Shown in pieces: positions 26,677 to 35,176 of a stretch of 64,000 nucleotides of DNA. Every line of letters starts with the position of its first letter. Position 1 is the first letter of the stretch. Location of the stretch: assembly GCA_902547825.1 (NCBI GenBank), contig CACCPE010000002.1, positions 38,159 through 102,158 of the forward strand. Direction: 5' to 3'. The stretch comes from an uncultured Pelagibacteraceae bacterium. Its GTDB lineage: Bacteria > Pseudomonadota > Alphaproteobacteria > Pelagibacterales > Pelagibacteraceae. The translations under genes and the position numbers were made by a program. The notes beneath the pieces were generated by a model. It saw nothing but the letters and a program-made list of their open reading frames with translations, was not told the origin of the DNA and did no database searches.

Positions 26677-29151
26677 CTATCCTTTTTCAAAAGGCTTATA
26701 AATTAACAACAATTTAGGCAGCAAAGTAAGAACAAAAATCATAGCGAGCAACATAGCTATTCCAGTAAAAATACCAAAATAAATAGTAGGTATAAAATTA
26801 GATAAAATTAAAATAGAGAAACCAAATACTATAGTGATTGATGTGTTTAAAATAGCTATACCTACAGTTCTATGACATCTGTCTAAGGTTTTATTATAAT
26901 CTTTCAATAGTTCAAACTCTTCTCTAAATCTGTAAATATAATGAATACTGTTATCAACAGCTATACCTATTGTGATAGCCGCAATTGTTATTGTCATCAT
27001 ATCTAGAGGAATATTCATTAACCCAATTATTCCTAAAATAAATAATGCAGCAATAAAATTAGGTACTATGCCAATAAAGGATAAAGTTATATTTTTAAAT
27101 AAAATTAGGAACATAAAAAATATTCCTAGCATAACAATTCCTAATGTTAGAATCTGTGATTTAAATAGACTCTGCAATAAATTATTAAATAAGATTAAAA
27201 CACCAGCTAATTTATACTCATCTTCCTTTAAACCCAATTTATTTTTTAGATCTAGATTAATCTTTTTTATTAGATCATCTCTTCTTAAATCTTTTAATGA
27301 GTCTTTTATTCTCACAAATATTCTTGCCTCATCTTTTTCTACTGAAATATAAGGAGTTACTATTTCTTTTTTTATCTCTTCGGGAATTTTACTATATAAG
27401 ACAGCTATCTCTAAACTTTGTAATTTTTTTTTATTTAAGTCCTCCGCAACCCTTAAAATTGATCCAAAAGATAAAACTTTGCCAATTTCTGGCAAGGAGT
27501 CTAAATAATCATGAACAATTAATATTTTATCCATTTTGTCTCTAGTGAACCAATATTTCGATTTTTTCTCATTTTTTTCAGTGTCTTCATCCCATTCTGA
27601 GAACTCATCATCAATATCATTTGCGCTATCATCACCGTTTTGATTTGTAGGAAATTTTAAAATTATATTTAATGGAGTTGTCCCGCCTAGCTCATCATCA
27701 ATTTTTTTCATACCTTTATAAATTTCTGTTTCTTTATCAAAATAATTGATAAAACTATTTTCTACTTCTAATTTAAATATACCTATAACACTGGCGATTA
27801 TTACTATTCCCGTTAAACCAAATATTACTACATAACTTTTTTTTGCAAATGACCCAAGAATCGAGGTAACAAAAGATTTTTCAGTATTTCTTATGTTTAT
27901 TTCATTTTCACTTGAAAAAATATTTATTAATGACGGCAAAAGAAAAAAAGTTACTAGTAAAGAAACAATTAGACCTAAAGTCATCATCCAGCCAAAATCT
28001 ATTATAGGTTTTATCCCACTAAAAATTAGTGAGAGGAAAGCACAAATCGTTGTAAGCACAGTGTAAAGAATTGGAAGCATCATTTTTTTACTTGCTTTTA
28101 ATATCGCGTCCTCTTTTGATGAATTGGGAAATTCTTTTTTAAATTGTAAAAATCTTACTGACACATGAATATTCATTGCCATATTAAGTATAAGCATTAA
28201 AGCAATAAAATTTGAGGAGATAACTGTGACTTTCCAACCAATTAATCCAAGTAATCCAATCATGATTATCACTGATGTAGAGCTACCTAGTAAAGGTATT
28301 ATTACCCATTTTATATTTCTAAAAATGAACCAAAGAGTAAAAACTATAAAGACAAATACACCAAAACCAAATACTATTATATCACTTTTAATAAAGCTCA
28401 TCATATCATCAGCAATCATTGGAATTCCTCCAAGATGAATATTTGCATTCTCTCCATACTTATTTATTACATCTCGAATCTCTGAAATATTTTGGTGATT
28501 TCTTGTATTATAAAGATTTTTATATTCCTCGTACTCTTCTAGAAAATTTTTATAATTTTTTTTTTCTTCTTTTGTTAAACCAGTATCAATTGATTGATAA
28601 TAATATTTATCTTTGACTTTTATATACTCTGCGAGCCTTTCATCTTTTTTTATATAAACTACAATTCCTGATGTTTTACCATCCTCACTTATGACATAAT
28701 TTTTGTATATCGGGCTATTTATGATTTCTTCAAATCCTCTTTTTCTATCAATCTCTGGATAAGCTAACGTTTTATAATTTTTTAATCTATCCATTAAATT
28801 TTCGTCAGTGCTTTTCAACAAAGGCACATCGATAATAGTAATTACCGAGTCAACCCATGTTAATTTTTCGATTTTAGACTTAAGTAATTGTAAATTCAGA
28901 ATTGTTTCTTTTTCAGCAAAATTAGATACGGGCGTATATGTTAAAACTAGAAAATCTTTATTTCCATAAGTTTCATTAACTTCTCTCAAATACTTTAGAT
29001 CCTTGTCTCCCTCTAATAATAATGCATCTGAAGATGCATCTAAATTAAAGTTTTTTGCCTGATAAAAAGAGTAAATAACTATAAACGCTAAAAATAGAAG
29101 ATTAATTTTTGCAAAATCTATAACTATTTTTTTATAAATTTTCGACCACAT
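26677..29151 (-). CDS. MMPL/RND-superfamily membrane transporter
   Basis: 824 aa with the duplicated RND layout: one transmembrane helix, a large periplasmic domain, five to six helices, then a repeat. The second helix block carries ITIGIAVDNSIHYIYRFREE, the sterol-sensing-domain-like signature of MMPL/HpnN exporters, and the first carries LILNMAMNIHVSVRFLQFKKE. It is probably a proton-driven exporter of lipids or hydrophobic molecules; substrate unknown. A long very acidic stretch (roughly residues 510-530, rich in Asp/Glu) lies in the second periplasmic domain. It sits between dnaB and cvpA, where many alphaproteobacteria carry alr and radA. Confidence 0.85.
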   Translation of the reverse strand: MWSKIYKKIVIDFAKINLLFLAFIVIYSFYQAKNFNLDASSDALLLEGDKDLKYLREVNETYGNKDFLVLTYTPVSNFAEKETILNLQLLKSKIEKLTWVDSVITIIDVPLLKSTDENLMDRLKNYKTLAYPEIDRKRGFEEIINSPIYKNYVISEDGKTSGIVVYIKKDERLAEYIKVKDKYYYQSIDTGLTKEEKKNYKNFLEEYEEYKNLYNTRNHQNISEIRDVINKYGENANIHLGGIPMIADDMMSFIKSDIIVFGFGVFVFIVFTLWFIFRNIKWVIIPLLGSSTSVIIMIGLLGLIGWKVTVISSNFIALMLILNMAMNIHVSVRFLQFKKEFPNSSKEDAILKASKKMMLPILYTVLTTICAFLSLIFSGIKPIIDFGWMMTLGLIVSLLVTFFLLPSLINIFSSENEINIRNTEKSFVTSILGSFAKKSYVVIFGLTGIVIIASVIGIFKLEVENSFINYFDKETEIYKGMKKIDDELGGTTPLNIILKFPTNQNGDDSANDIDDEFSEWDEDTEKNEKKSKYWFTRDKMDKILIVHDYLDSLPEIGKVLSFGSILRVAEDLNKKKLQSLEIAVLYSKIPEEIKKEIVTPYISVEKDEARIFVRIKDSLKDLRRDDLIKKINLDLKNKLGLKEDEYKLAGVLILFNNLLQSLFKSQILTLGIVMLGIFFMFLILFKNITLSFIGIVPNFIAALFILGIIGLMNIPLDMMTITIAAITIGIAVDNSIHYIYRFREEFELLKDYNKTLDRCHRTVGIAILNTSITIVFGFSILILSNFIPTIYFGIFTGIAMLLAMIFVLTLLPKLLLIYKPFEKG

Positions 29152-29204
29152 TTAGATATTTCAGATATATCTTAATTAATTAATAACAAAAGAAAAAATT
29201 AGGT

Positions 29205-30629
29205 CTAATTCTTACTTAAATCTTTAAATTTTGTATATATTCCTTCAAACTCTACTTTTACAGTACCGGTAGGACCGTGTCTTTGCTTACCTAGTATAAT
29301 GTCTGCTAAACCGTTGACATCATTCATTTTGGATTGCCATTCGGCATGTTCTATAGAACCAAGTTTTGGTTGTTTTCTCTCAAGATAATAAGCTTCTCTG
29401 TACACAAACATTACAACATCTGCGTCTTGCTCTATTGATCCAGACTCCCTTAAATCAGCCAATTGAGGTTGTTTGTCATCTCTCTGTTCAACAGCTCTAG
29501 ATAGTTGAGATAATGCTAGCACCGGTACAGATAATTCCTTTGCTAAAGCTTTTAATCCTTGAGTAATTTCAGATATTTCTTGAACCCTACCATCATTTTT
29601 ATTCGAGCTTGATCTCATTAACTGAATATAATCAACTACTACTAAACTTAAACCAAATAATCTTTTAATTCTTCTAGCCCTGTTACTTAAAGTGGCAATA
29701 GTAATTGCTGGAGTCTCATCAATATACAAAGGTAGGTTATAAATATTCCTAGAAGTTTCAATATATCTATTAATTTCCTCTTCTGAAACTTTTCCGCGTC
29801 TTATATCGTCAGATCTAATTCTAGCTTGTTCTGATAAAATCCTTGTTGATAATTGCTCCGAGGACATTTCAAGAGAAAAGAAAGCCACAGATGATTTCTC
29901 TTGTCTTTTCAAAATATTTTGTGAAGCGTAAAATGCAATATTAGTTGCCAAAGCTGTTTTACCCATTGAAGGTCTACCAGCTAGAATTATTAAATCTGAT
30001 TTGTGTAACCCACCTAACTTTTCATCAAGATCAGTTAAACCTGTTGGCACTCCAACAATTCCTTGTTCATTTTGCATAGCTACAGTAGCCATTTCAATTG
30101 TTTGATCTAAAGCTTGATTAAATTTTAAAAAAGACTGAGAGAAAGTTCCTCTCTCAGCTAAATCAAAAAGAGACTTTTCTGTATTTTCGATAATATTTTC
30201 AGCATTATGTTCCTGAGAAGAGCTTAAAGTTTCTGAGGAAAGTTTTTCAGAAATCATAATTAACTCTCTTCTCAAATACATTTCATGAATAATTCTAGCG
30301 TAGTCTACAGCCTGCTTTGAAGAACTAGAAAATCTTGTAAGTTTAACTAAATACTCCGTGCCTCCGACTTCATTAAGCATATTATCTTTTTCAAAAAAAT
30401 TTTTTAAAGTGATTGGATTTGCTATCATCCCTTTATTATTTAAGTTTTCTATGACCTCATAGATTTTGACATGCGCAGGATCATAAAAAATAGAGGAATT
30501 TACAATTGAAGATATTTCATCAATTATATCGTTATTTATAAGGATTGAACCTAAAAGAGCTTGCTCAGCTTCAAGGTTAGAAGGTTGAACGTTGTTATGG
30601 TTATTTTTGAGTGAGTTTATTTCTTTCAC
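29205..30629 (-). CDS. dnaB: Replicative DNA helicase DnaB
   Basis: 474 aa, hexameric 5'-3' helicase of the replisome. The N-terminal primase-interacting domain begins QPSNLEAEQALLGSIL. The RecA-like C-terminal domain has Walker A GRPSMGKTA, Walker B LVVVDYIQLM, and the QISRAVEQR-type segment LSQLSRAVEQRDDKQPQLADLRESG. The gene is downstream of rpsF-rpsR-rplI, with a 74-bp spacer that holds a possible DnaA box and a palindrome. Confidence 0.98.
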   Translation of the reverse strand: MKEINSLKNNHNNVQPSNLEAEQALLGSILINNDIIDEISSIVNSSIFYDPAHVKIYEVIENLNNKGMIANPITLKNFFEKDNMLNEVGGTEYLVKLTRFSSSSKQAVDYARIIHEMYLRRELIMISEKLSSETLSSSQEHNAENIIENTEKSLFDLAERGTFSQSFLKFNQALDQTIEMATVAMQNEQGIVGVPTGLTDLDEKLGGLHKSDLIILAGRPSMGKTALATNIAFYASQNILKRQEKSSVAFFSLEMSSEQLSTRILSEQARIRSDDIRRGKVSEEEINRYIETSRNIYNLPLYIDETPAITIATLSNRARRIKRLFGLSLVVVDYIQLMRSSSNKNDGRVQEISEITQGLKALAKELSVPVLALSQLSRAVEQRDDKQPQLADLRESGSIEQDADVVMFVYREAYYLERKQPKLGSIEHAEWQSKMNDVNGLADIILGKQRHGPTGTVKVEFEGIYTKFKDLSKN

Positions 30630-30652
30630 AAAAACATATTAAATCCATGATA

Positions 30653-30666
30653 TTCTTTATAAAGAA
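30653..30666. promoter_or_regulatory. 14-bp palindrome in the dnaB upstream region
   Basis: TTCTTTATAAAGAA is a perfect inverted repeat 24 bp before the dnaB start codon, with TATAAA at its centre, so it could be a -10 region or an operator. No paired -35 is convincing. Confidence 0.3.
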
Positions 30667-30693
30667 AAAAGTTACACACTAATTTATTAGATC

Positions 30694-30702
30694 TGTGGAA
30701 AA
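30694..30702 (-). promoter_or_regulatory. Possible DnaA box before dnaB
   Basis: On the minus strand the 9-mer TTTTCCACA fits the DnaA box consensus TTWTNCACA. It is isolated, lying between the rplI stop and the dnaB start, so it would be a regulatory site rather than an origin. A single 9-mer can occur by chance. Confidence 0.35.
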
Positions 30703-30703
30703 G

Positions 30704-31159
30704 TTACTTAGACTGAAATTTTTCTATTTTAATTGTAATATTAGCTTTTACTTCTGAGTGAAAATGCACCTCAACTTTAAAAGATCCTATTTTATTTAAT
30801 TCATTTTTTAATATTATCTGGGAAGGACTGACTTCTACATTCATTTTTTCTTTTATCAAATTAGTGATTTCTTTTGGTTTTACACTACCATACAGTTCTC
30901 CATTTTCTTTACACTCTCTTTTAAAAATTACATTTTTACCATTTATAAGATTTGCTGTTTCTTTATATTTATTTTTTAACTCTATATTTTTTTTATTCAG
31001 CTGATCTTTTTGCTTACTTACTAAATCTAAGTTTTCTTTGTTAAACCTTAAAGCCTTTCTCTTTTTAAGAAGAAAATTTCGCCCATAGCCGTCTTTGACT
31101 TTTACTTTATCTCCAATATTACCTAAGTTCAAAATATTTTCTAGAAGTATTAATTCCAT
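30704..31159 (-). CDS. rplI: 50S ribosomal protein L9
   Basis: 151 aa. The N-terminal rRNA-binding domain reads MELILLENILNLGNIGDKV and VKDGYGRNFLLKK, then a long lysine-rich helix and a C-terminal domain with SPSQIILKNELNKIGSF. It binds 23S rRNA domain V. Its start overlaps the rpsR stop by one base. Confidence 0.97.
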   Translation of the reverse strand: MELILLENILNLGNIGDKVKVKDGYGRNFLLKKRKALRFNKENLDLVSKQKDQLNKKNIELKNKYKETANLINGKNVIFKRECKENGELYGSVKPKEITNLIKEKMNVEVSPSQIILKNELNKIGSFKVEVHFHSEVKANITIKIEKFQSK

Positions 31160-31431
31160 TATACAAGACCCAAGATTTTAGCTTTTTTAATTTCTCTGGT
31201 GAGTTTTTTTTGCTTATTGAAAGAAACAGAGGTAATTTTTGAAGAGATAATTTTTCCATTTTCAGAAATATATTTCTTCAAAAGACCAGTGTTCTTGTAG
31301 TCAATAATTGGAGCGTTCTTGATTGATAAAGGACATTTTTTTGAAAATTTCCCCTCGTTCTTCTGAAACAAGCTTAGTTTATTTAGAGAATTTGAACTTC
31401 TTTTTTGAAATTTTTTATTTCTTCTTTTCAT
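31159..31431 (-). CDS. rpsR: 30S ribosomal protein S18
   Basis: 90 aa, with the conserved core IDYKNTGLLKKYISENGKI and KITSVSFNKQKKLTREIKKA; it binds 16S rRNA together with S6. The N-terminus is longer and more basic than in E. coli S18. Overlaps rpsF and rplI by one base on either side (stop/start sharing). Confidence 0.97.
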   Translation of the reverse strand: MKRRNKKFQKRSSNSLNKLSLFQKNEGKFSKKCPLSIKNAPIIDYKNTGLLKKYISENGKIISSKITSVSFNKQKKLTREIKKAKILGLV

Positions 31432-31760
31432 TATTGATGATTATTATTTTTAAAAAATTCGTTTTTGGTATCAAGTTTTTTATACTTAACAATTAAATAT
31501 CTTATTACAGAGTTATCTATTTTAATTTTTTTTTCAAATTCATTTAGAGTTTTTTTATTGCCCTCAAATTTATAATGTATATAAAAACCCTTTTTGTAGT
31601 TTTTTATTCTACTAGCTAGATTCAGCAAGCCCCATTCCTCTATTTTTATAACTTTTCCGGAAGCTGTGTTGATAATATCATTATATTTTTCTTTAATATT
31701 TTTTAATTCTTTTACAGCTAAATCTTGCTTAGCAATTATAGTGTTTTCGTAAAATGCCAT
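31431..31760 (-). CDS. rpsF: 30S ribosomal protein S6
   Basis: 109 aa, starting MAFYENTIIAKQDL and including the family segment NLASRIKNYKKGFYIHYKFEG. First gene of the rpsF-rpsR-rplI-dnaB string; its promoter is visible upstream. No S6:S18-binding leader RNA is obvious in the short 5' region. Confidence 0.97.
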   Translation of the reverse strand: MAFYENTIIAKQDLAVKELKNIKEKYNDIINTASGKVIKIEEWGLLNLASRIKNYKKGFYIHYKFEGNKKTLNEFEKKIKIDNSVIRYLIVKYKKLDTKNEFFKNNNHQ

Positions 31761-31793
31761 AATATTTAAGTGTATATGTGTTTTAAAAGCTGG

Positions 31794-31821
31794 TTTATAC
31801 TATAAAAATTAATTATAGCAA
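31794..31821 (-). promoter_or_regulatory. Promoter of rpsF
   Basis: On the minus strand, -35 TTGCTA (31821-31816) and -10 TATAAA (31799-31794) are separated by 16 bp and lie about 34 bp before the rpsF ATG. It is identical in hexamers and spacing to the icd promoter at 16879-16906. Confidence 0.65.
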
Positions 31822-31850
31822 TAGTAATAATTATTAATTTAACGTTTAAA

Positions 31851-32792
31851 ATGAACGCTTTATTATTTCCAGGTCAGGGATCTCAAATAGTTGGCATGGG
31901 ATCAGATTTTTTTAAAAACTTTAATATTGTAAAAAAAATTTTCCAAGAAGCCGACGAAAAATTAAAATTTCCAATTTCAAAAATAATACTTGAAGGACCT
32001 GAAAATCAATTACAATTAACCAAAAATACCCAACCTGCAATTTTAACTGTAAGTTATTCAATCTTCAAAGTTATGAAAGAAGAATTTAGTTTTGATTTTG
32101 AAAAATTTCAATTTTTTGCGGGACATTCTTTAGGTGAGTACAGCGCCTTAGTTTGTTCAAATAGCTTAAAATTTACAGATGCATTACACCTTCTTCACGA
32201 GAGAGGCAAATCTATGCAAGAAGCTGTTCCTGTTGGTCAAGGAGGTATGATAGCTGTGCTTGGTACAGATTTAGTTAAAATTGATAATTTGCTTAATAAC
32301 TTTAAATATGAAAAAGGTGTCTGTGAAGTTGCTAATGACAATGCTAACGGTCAAATTATTTTAAGTGGCGATAAAAATAAAATTGATGCTTTTAAAAACA
32401 TATTAAGAGAAAATAATATAAAATCCATCCCTTTAAAAGTAAGTGCACCATTTCATTGTTCTTTGATGAAGCCAGCTGCAGAAAAAATGAAAAAAAAAAT
32501 TAATGATGTAGATTTTTCCTCACCGATTAAAAAAGTAATTTGCAATGTTACTGCAAATTCAGAAGACGATCCAAAAAAAATTAAAAATTTATTAGTTGAG
32601 CAAATATATTCAACAGTAAGATGGCGTGAGAGTATCATAAATTTGTCAGATATAGGTGTAAAAAATTATGTTGAAATTGGACCAGGAAAAGTTTTGACTG
32701 GAATGGTAAAAAGAACTATAAAAAATAGTAATTGTTATTCAATTAATACAATTGATGAAATAAGAAAATTAAATGATGAATTTAAAAAATAA
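31851..32792 (+). CDS. fabD: Malonyl-CoA:ACP transacylase
   Basis: 313 aa; loads malonate onto acyl carrier protein for fatty-acid synthesis. It starts with LLFPGQGSQIVGMG, has the active-site serine in AGHSLGEYSAL, the arginine/histidine region SAPFHCSLMKPA, and GPGKVLTGM near the C-terminus. First gene of fabD-fabG-acpP-gmk; 20-bp overlap with fabG. Confidence 0.97.
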   Translation: MNALLFPGQGSQIVGMGSDFFKNFNIVKKIFQEADEKLKFPISKIILEGPENQLQLTKNTQPAILTVSYSIFKVMKEEFSFDFEKFQFFAGHSLGEYSALVCSNSLKFTDALHLLHERGKSMQEAVPVGQGGMIAVLGTDLVKIDNLLNNFKYEKGVCEVANDNANGQIILSGDKNKIDAFKNILRENNIKSIPLKVSAPFHCSLMKPAAEKMKKKINDVDFSSPIKKVICNVTANSEDDPKKIKNLLVEQIYSTVRWRESIINLSDIGVKNYVEIGPGKVLTGMVKRTIKNSNCYSINTIDEIRKLNDEFKK

Positions 32793-33507
32793 AAAAATTT
32801 TAATCACTGGAGCAACAGGTGGAATAGGTAATAGCCTTGTAAAAAAATTTAATGCATTAGAATGTGTAATTTTAGCTACAGGAACGAACGAAGAAAAATT
32901 AAGTAGACTAAAAAATGACTATAAAAATATCCATATTGAAAAATTTAAATTAGATGAACACAATAGGATAGAAGAATTTATTGAAAAAATTGATAAAAAA
33001 ATAAACGGAATTGATGTATTAGTTAATAATGCTGGAATAACATTGGATAATTTAGCGATAAGATTGACAGAGGATAATTGGAAAAAAGTTCTGGATATAA
33101 ACTTAACTTCTACATTTTTGATGTGTAAATATTCCATTAAAAAAATGTTAAAAAGAAAATTTGGAAGAATAATTAATATAACATCTATTGTAGGTCATAC
33201 TGGTAACTTAGGCCAAGCAAATTATTCTGCCTCTAAAGCCGGCATTGTTGCTTTCTCCAAGAGTTTAGCGTTTGAATATGCAAAGAAGAACATTACTGTA
33301 AATTGCGTTTCACCGGGTTTTATAAAAACGGAAATGACAGATAAGATAAACGATGACTTTAAAAATAAGCTAGTCGACAAGATACCAGCTGGAACTCTAG
33401 GTTCAGGTGATGATGTTTCAAATTGTGTTGCTTTTTTAGCCTCTGACATGGCCAACTACATTAACGGTGAAACTATCCATGTTAATGGTGGTATGTATAT
33501 GGCTTGA
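32773..33507 (+). CDS. fabG: 3-oxoacyl-[ACP] reductase
   Basis: 244-aa short-chain dehydrogenase. The NADPH motif is TGATGGIGNSL, then NNAG, and the catalytic Ser-Tyr-Lys set lies in ITSIVGHTGNLGQANYSASKAG; it ends HVNGGMYMA. It reduces beta-ketoacyl-ACP in each elongation cycle. The start is ATG 32773 or the adjacent ATG 32776, inside the end of fabD. Confidence 0.96.
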   Translation: MMNLKNKKILITGATGGIGNSLVKKFNALECVILATGTNEEKLSRLKNDYKNIHIEKFKLDEHNRIEEFIEKIDKKINGIDVLVNNAGITLDNLAIRLTEDNWKKVLDINLTSTFLMCKYSIKKMLKRKFGRIINITSIVGHTGNLGQANYSASKAGIVAFSKSLAFEYAKKNITVNCVSPGFIKTEMTDKINDDFKNKLVDKIPAGTLGSGDDVSNCVAFLASDMANYINGETIHVNGGMYMA

Positions 33508-33556
33508 CAATTCTAATTAATAATCTAATAAGAAATTATAAATACGAAAGGAATTC

Positions 33557-33796
33557 ATGTCGGACGATGTTAAAAGTAAAATAAAAAAAATAGTCGCAGA
33601 CCATTTAGGTATAGAAGAGGAAAAAGTTACTGAAGAAGCTAGCTTTATTGATGATTTAGGTGCAGATAGTTTAGATACAGTTGAATTAGTAATGGCTTTT
33701 GAAGAAGAATTTGGATCGGAGATTTCCGACAGTGAAGCAGAGAAAATTTTAACTGTTGGGGATGCAATAAAATTTATCGAGAGCAAAACTGGCTAA
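33557..33796 (+). CDS. acpP: Acyl carrier protein
   Basis: 79-aa acidic four-helix carrier. The phosphopantetheine site is Ser38 in [27 protein letters not shown] ribosome-binding site precedes the ATG. In many proteobacteria fabF follows; here gmk follows after 17 bp. Confidence 0.97.
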   Translation: MSDDVKSKIKKIVADHLGIEEEKVTEEASFIDDLGADSLDTVELVMAFEEEFGSEISDSEAEKILTVGDAIKFIESKTG

Positions 33797-33813
33797 TTTT
33801 TCTTAAGTTATTC

Positions 33814-34404
33814 ATGCAAGATGGTGGAAAAAATATTATGCTTATTCTATCGTCTCCTTCAGGTGTTGGAAAAACAACCTTAACAAAAAAAATTCAACAA
33901 AAATACCAGTCTTTTAAAATATCTGTCTCAAATACTACAAGAAAACCAAGGTCAAACGAGGTAGATGGTCTTGATTACTTCTTTATCTCAAAGGAGAAAT
34001 TTCTGAGTTTAGTAAACGAAGGTAAGTTTTATGAACACGCTAAAATCTTTGAAAATTACTATGGAACATTAAAAAAAAATGTTGATGAAATAATCGTCTC
34101 TAATGACATCATTTTTGATATAGATTGGCAAGGTACAAAACAATTGTCAAAATTTAAAAATTTAAATTTAATAAAAATATATTTAATAACAAAAAACAAA
34201 GAAGAACTAAAAAATAGATTGATTAATAGGAATCAAAATACATTTAAAGAAGTTGAAAAAAGGTTTAATTCTTTTGACGCTGATATTAAACATTGGAATG
34301 ATTACGATTACATCATTATTAATGACAATCTTGAAGTATGTTTTAAACAAATAGAAAAAATTATAAATAACCAAAAAAGTAAATTAATTACTCTTATCAA
34401 TTAA
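33814..34404 (+). CDS. gmk: Guanylate kinase
   Basis: 196 aa; GMP + ATP to GDP + ADP. The P-loop SSPSGVGKTTL, the GMP-binding SNTTRKPRSNEVDGLDYFF and the IDWQGTKQL segment are present. ATG 33814 is used; an internal ATG at 33838 would remove eight residues. The last seven codons overlap rsmA on the other strand by 21 bp, the longest tail overlap in the window. Confidence 0.96.
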   Translation: MQDGGKNIMLILSSPSGVGKTTLTKKIQQKYQSFKISVSNTTRKPRSNEVDGLDYFFISKEKFLSLVNEGKFYEHAKIFENYYGTLKKNVDEIIVSNDIIFDIDWQGTKQLSKFKNLNLIKIYLITKNKEELKNRLINRNQNTFKEVEKRFNSFDADIKHWNDYDYIIINDNLEVCFKQIEKIINNQKSKLITLIN

Positions 34405-35172
34405 TTCTGCAATTTTGAAATAAATTTCTGGCTTTAAATCTGAAGGCCTAGAGTTAAGCTTTAAACCCTTAATATTATTAATTTGAAAATCATCTAATAA
34501 GCTCTTTAAACTTTTATTTATCATTTTCCTTTTTTTTGAGAATATAATATTCGTTACCTTTTCTAAAGTATGTAAATTAGAGATCCTATGTTTTGAACTG
34601 AATTTTGGTATAAAGTGAATAATCATTGATGTTACTTTAGGTTTTGGAGTGAAGCAGTTGCGAGAAACAAAAAATTTTTGTACAAAATTCAATTTATAAT
34701 TTGTTAAAATTGACAGCCTTCCATAATTAGGAGACTGGTATTCACCTATAATTTTTTGTCCTAATTCTTTCTGAAACATAAATATTATATTAGAGAGTTT
34801 ATTTTTTAAATTATCTAATTTCAAAACTTTAACCATTATTTGAGAAGAAATATTGTATGGTAAATTACCAAATATTATTGAGTTATTTTTTATTGTTTTC
34901 TCTAAATTTAACTTCAGAATATCGTTATTAAGAACATTAATAATTTTATTATTACAATATTTAAATTTTAATTTTTTAGATAGGTTAAGATCTTTTTCAA
35001 CTAATATTAAAGAGCGGGGTTTTTTTGCTAAAATTTCTTCTGTCAAAGCCCCTCTTCCAGGACCAATTTCAATTACATTTCTGTTATTAATATCAACTAA
35101 ATTTATTATTTTTTTTATTATGTTCTTATCAATTAAAAAGTTTTGACCAAGAGATTTTTTAACAAAACTCAT
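34384..35172 (-). CDS. rsmA: 16S rRNA (adenine-1518/1519) dimethyltransferase (KsgA)
   Basis: 262 aa; dimethylates two adenosines in helix 45 of 16S rRNA. It begins KKSLGQNFLIDKNI, has the SAM motif EIGPGRGALTEEIL, the catalytic NLPYNIS motif, and FFVSRNCFTPKPKVTS. Last gene of the lptF-to-rsmA string, 4 bp after pdxA. Confidence 0.97.
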   Translation of the reverse strand: MSFVKKSLGQNFLIDKNIIKKIINLVDINNRNVIEIGPGRGALTEEILAKKPRSLILVEKDLNLSKKLKFKYCNNKIINVLNNDILKLNLEKTIKNNSIIFGNLPYNISSQIMVKVLKLDNLKNKLSNIIFMFQKELGQKIIGEYQSPNYGRLSILTNYKLNFVQKFFVSRNCFTPKPKVTSMIIHFIPKFSSKHRISNLHTLEKVTNIIFSKKRKMINKSLKSLLDDFQINNIKGLKLNSRPSDLKPEIYFKIAELIDKSN

Positions 35173-35176
35173 TTAA

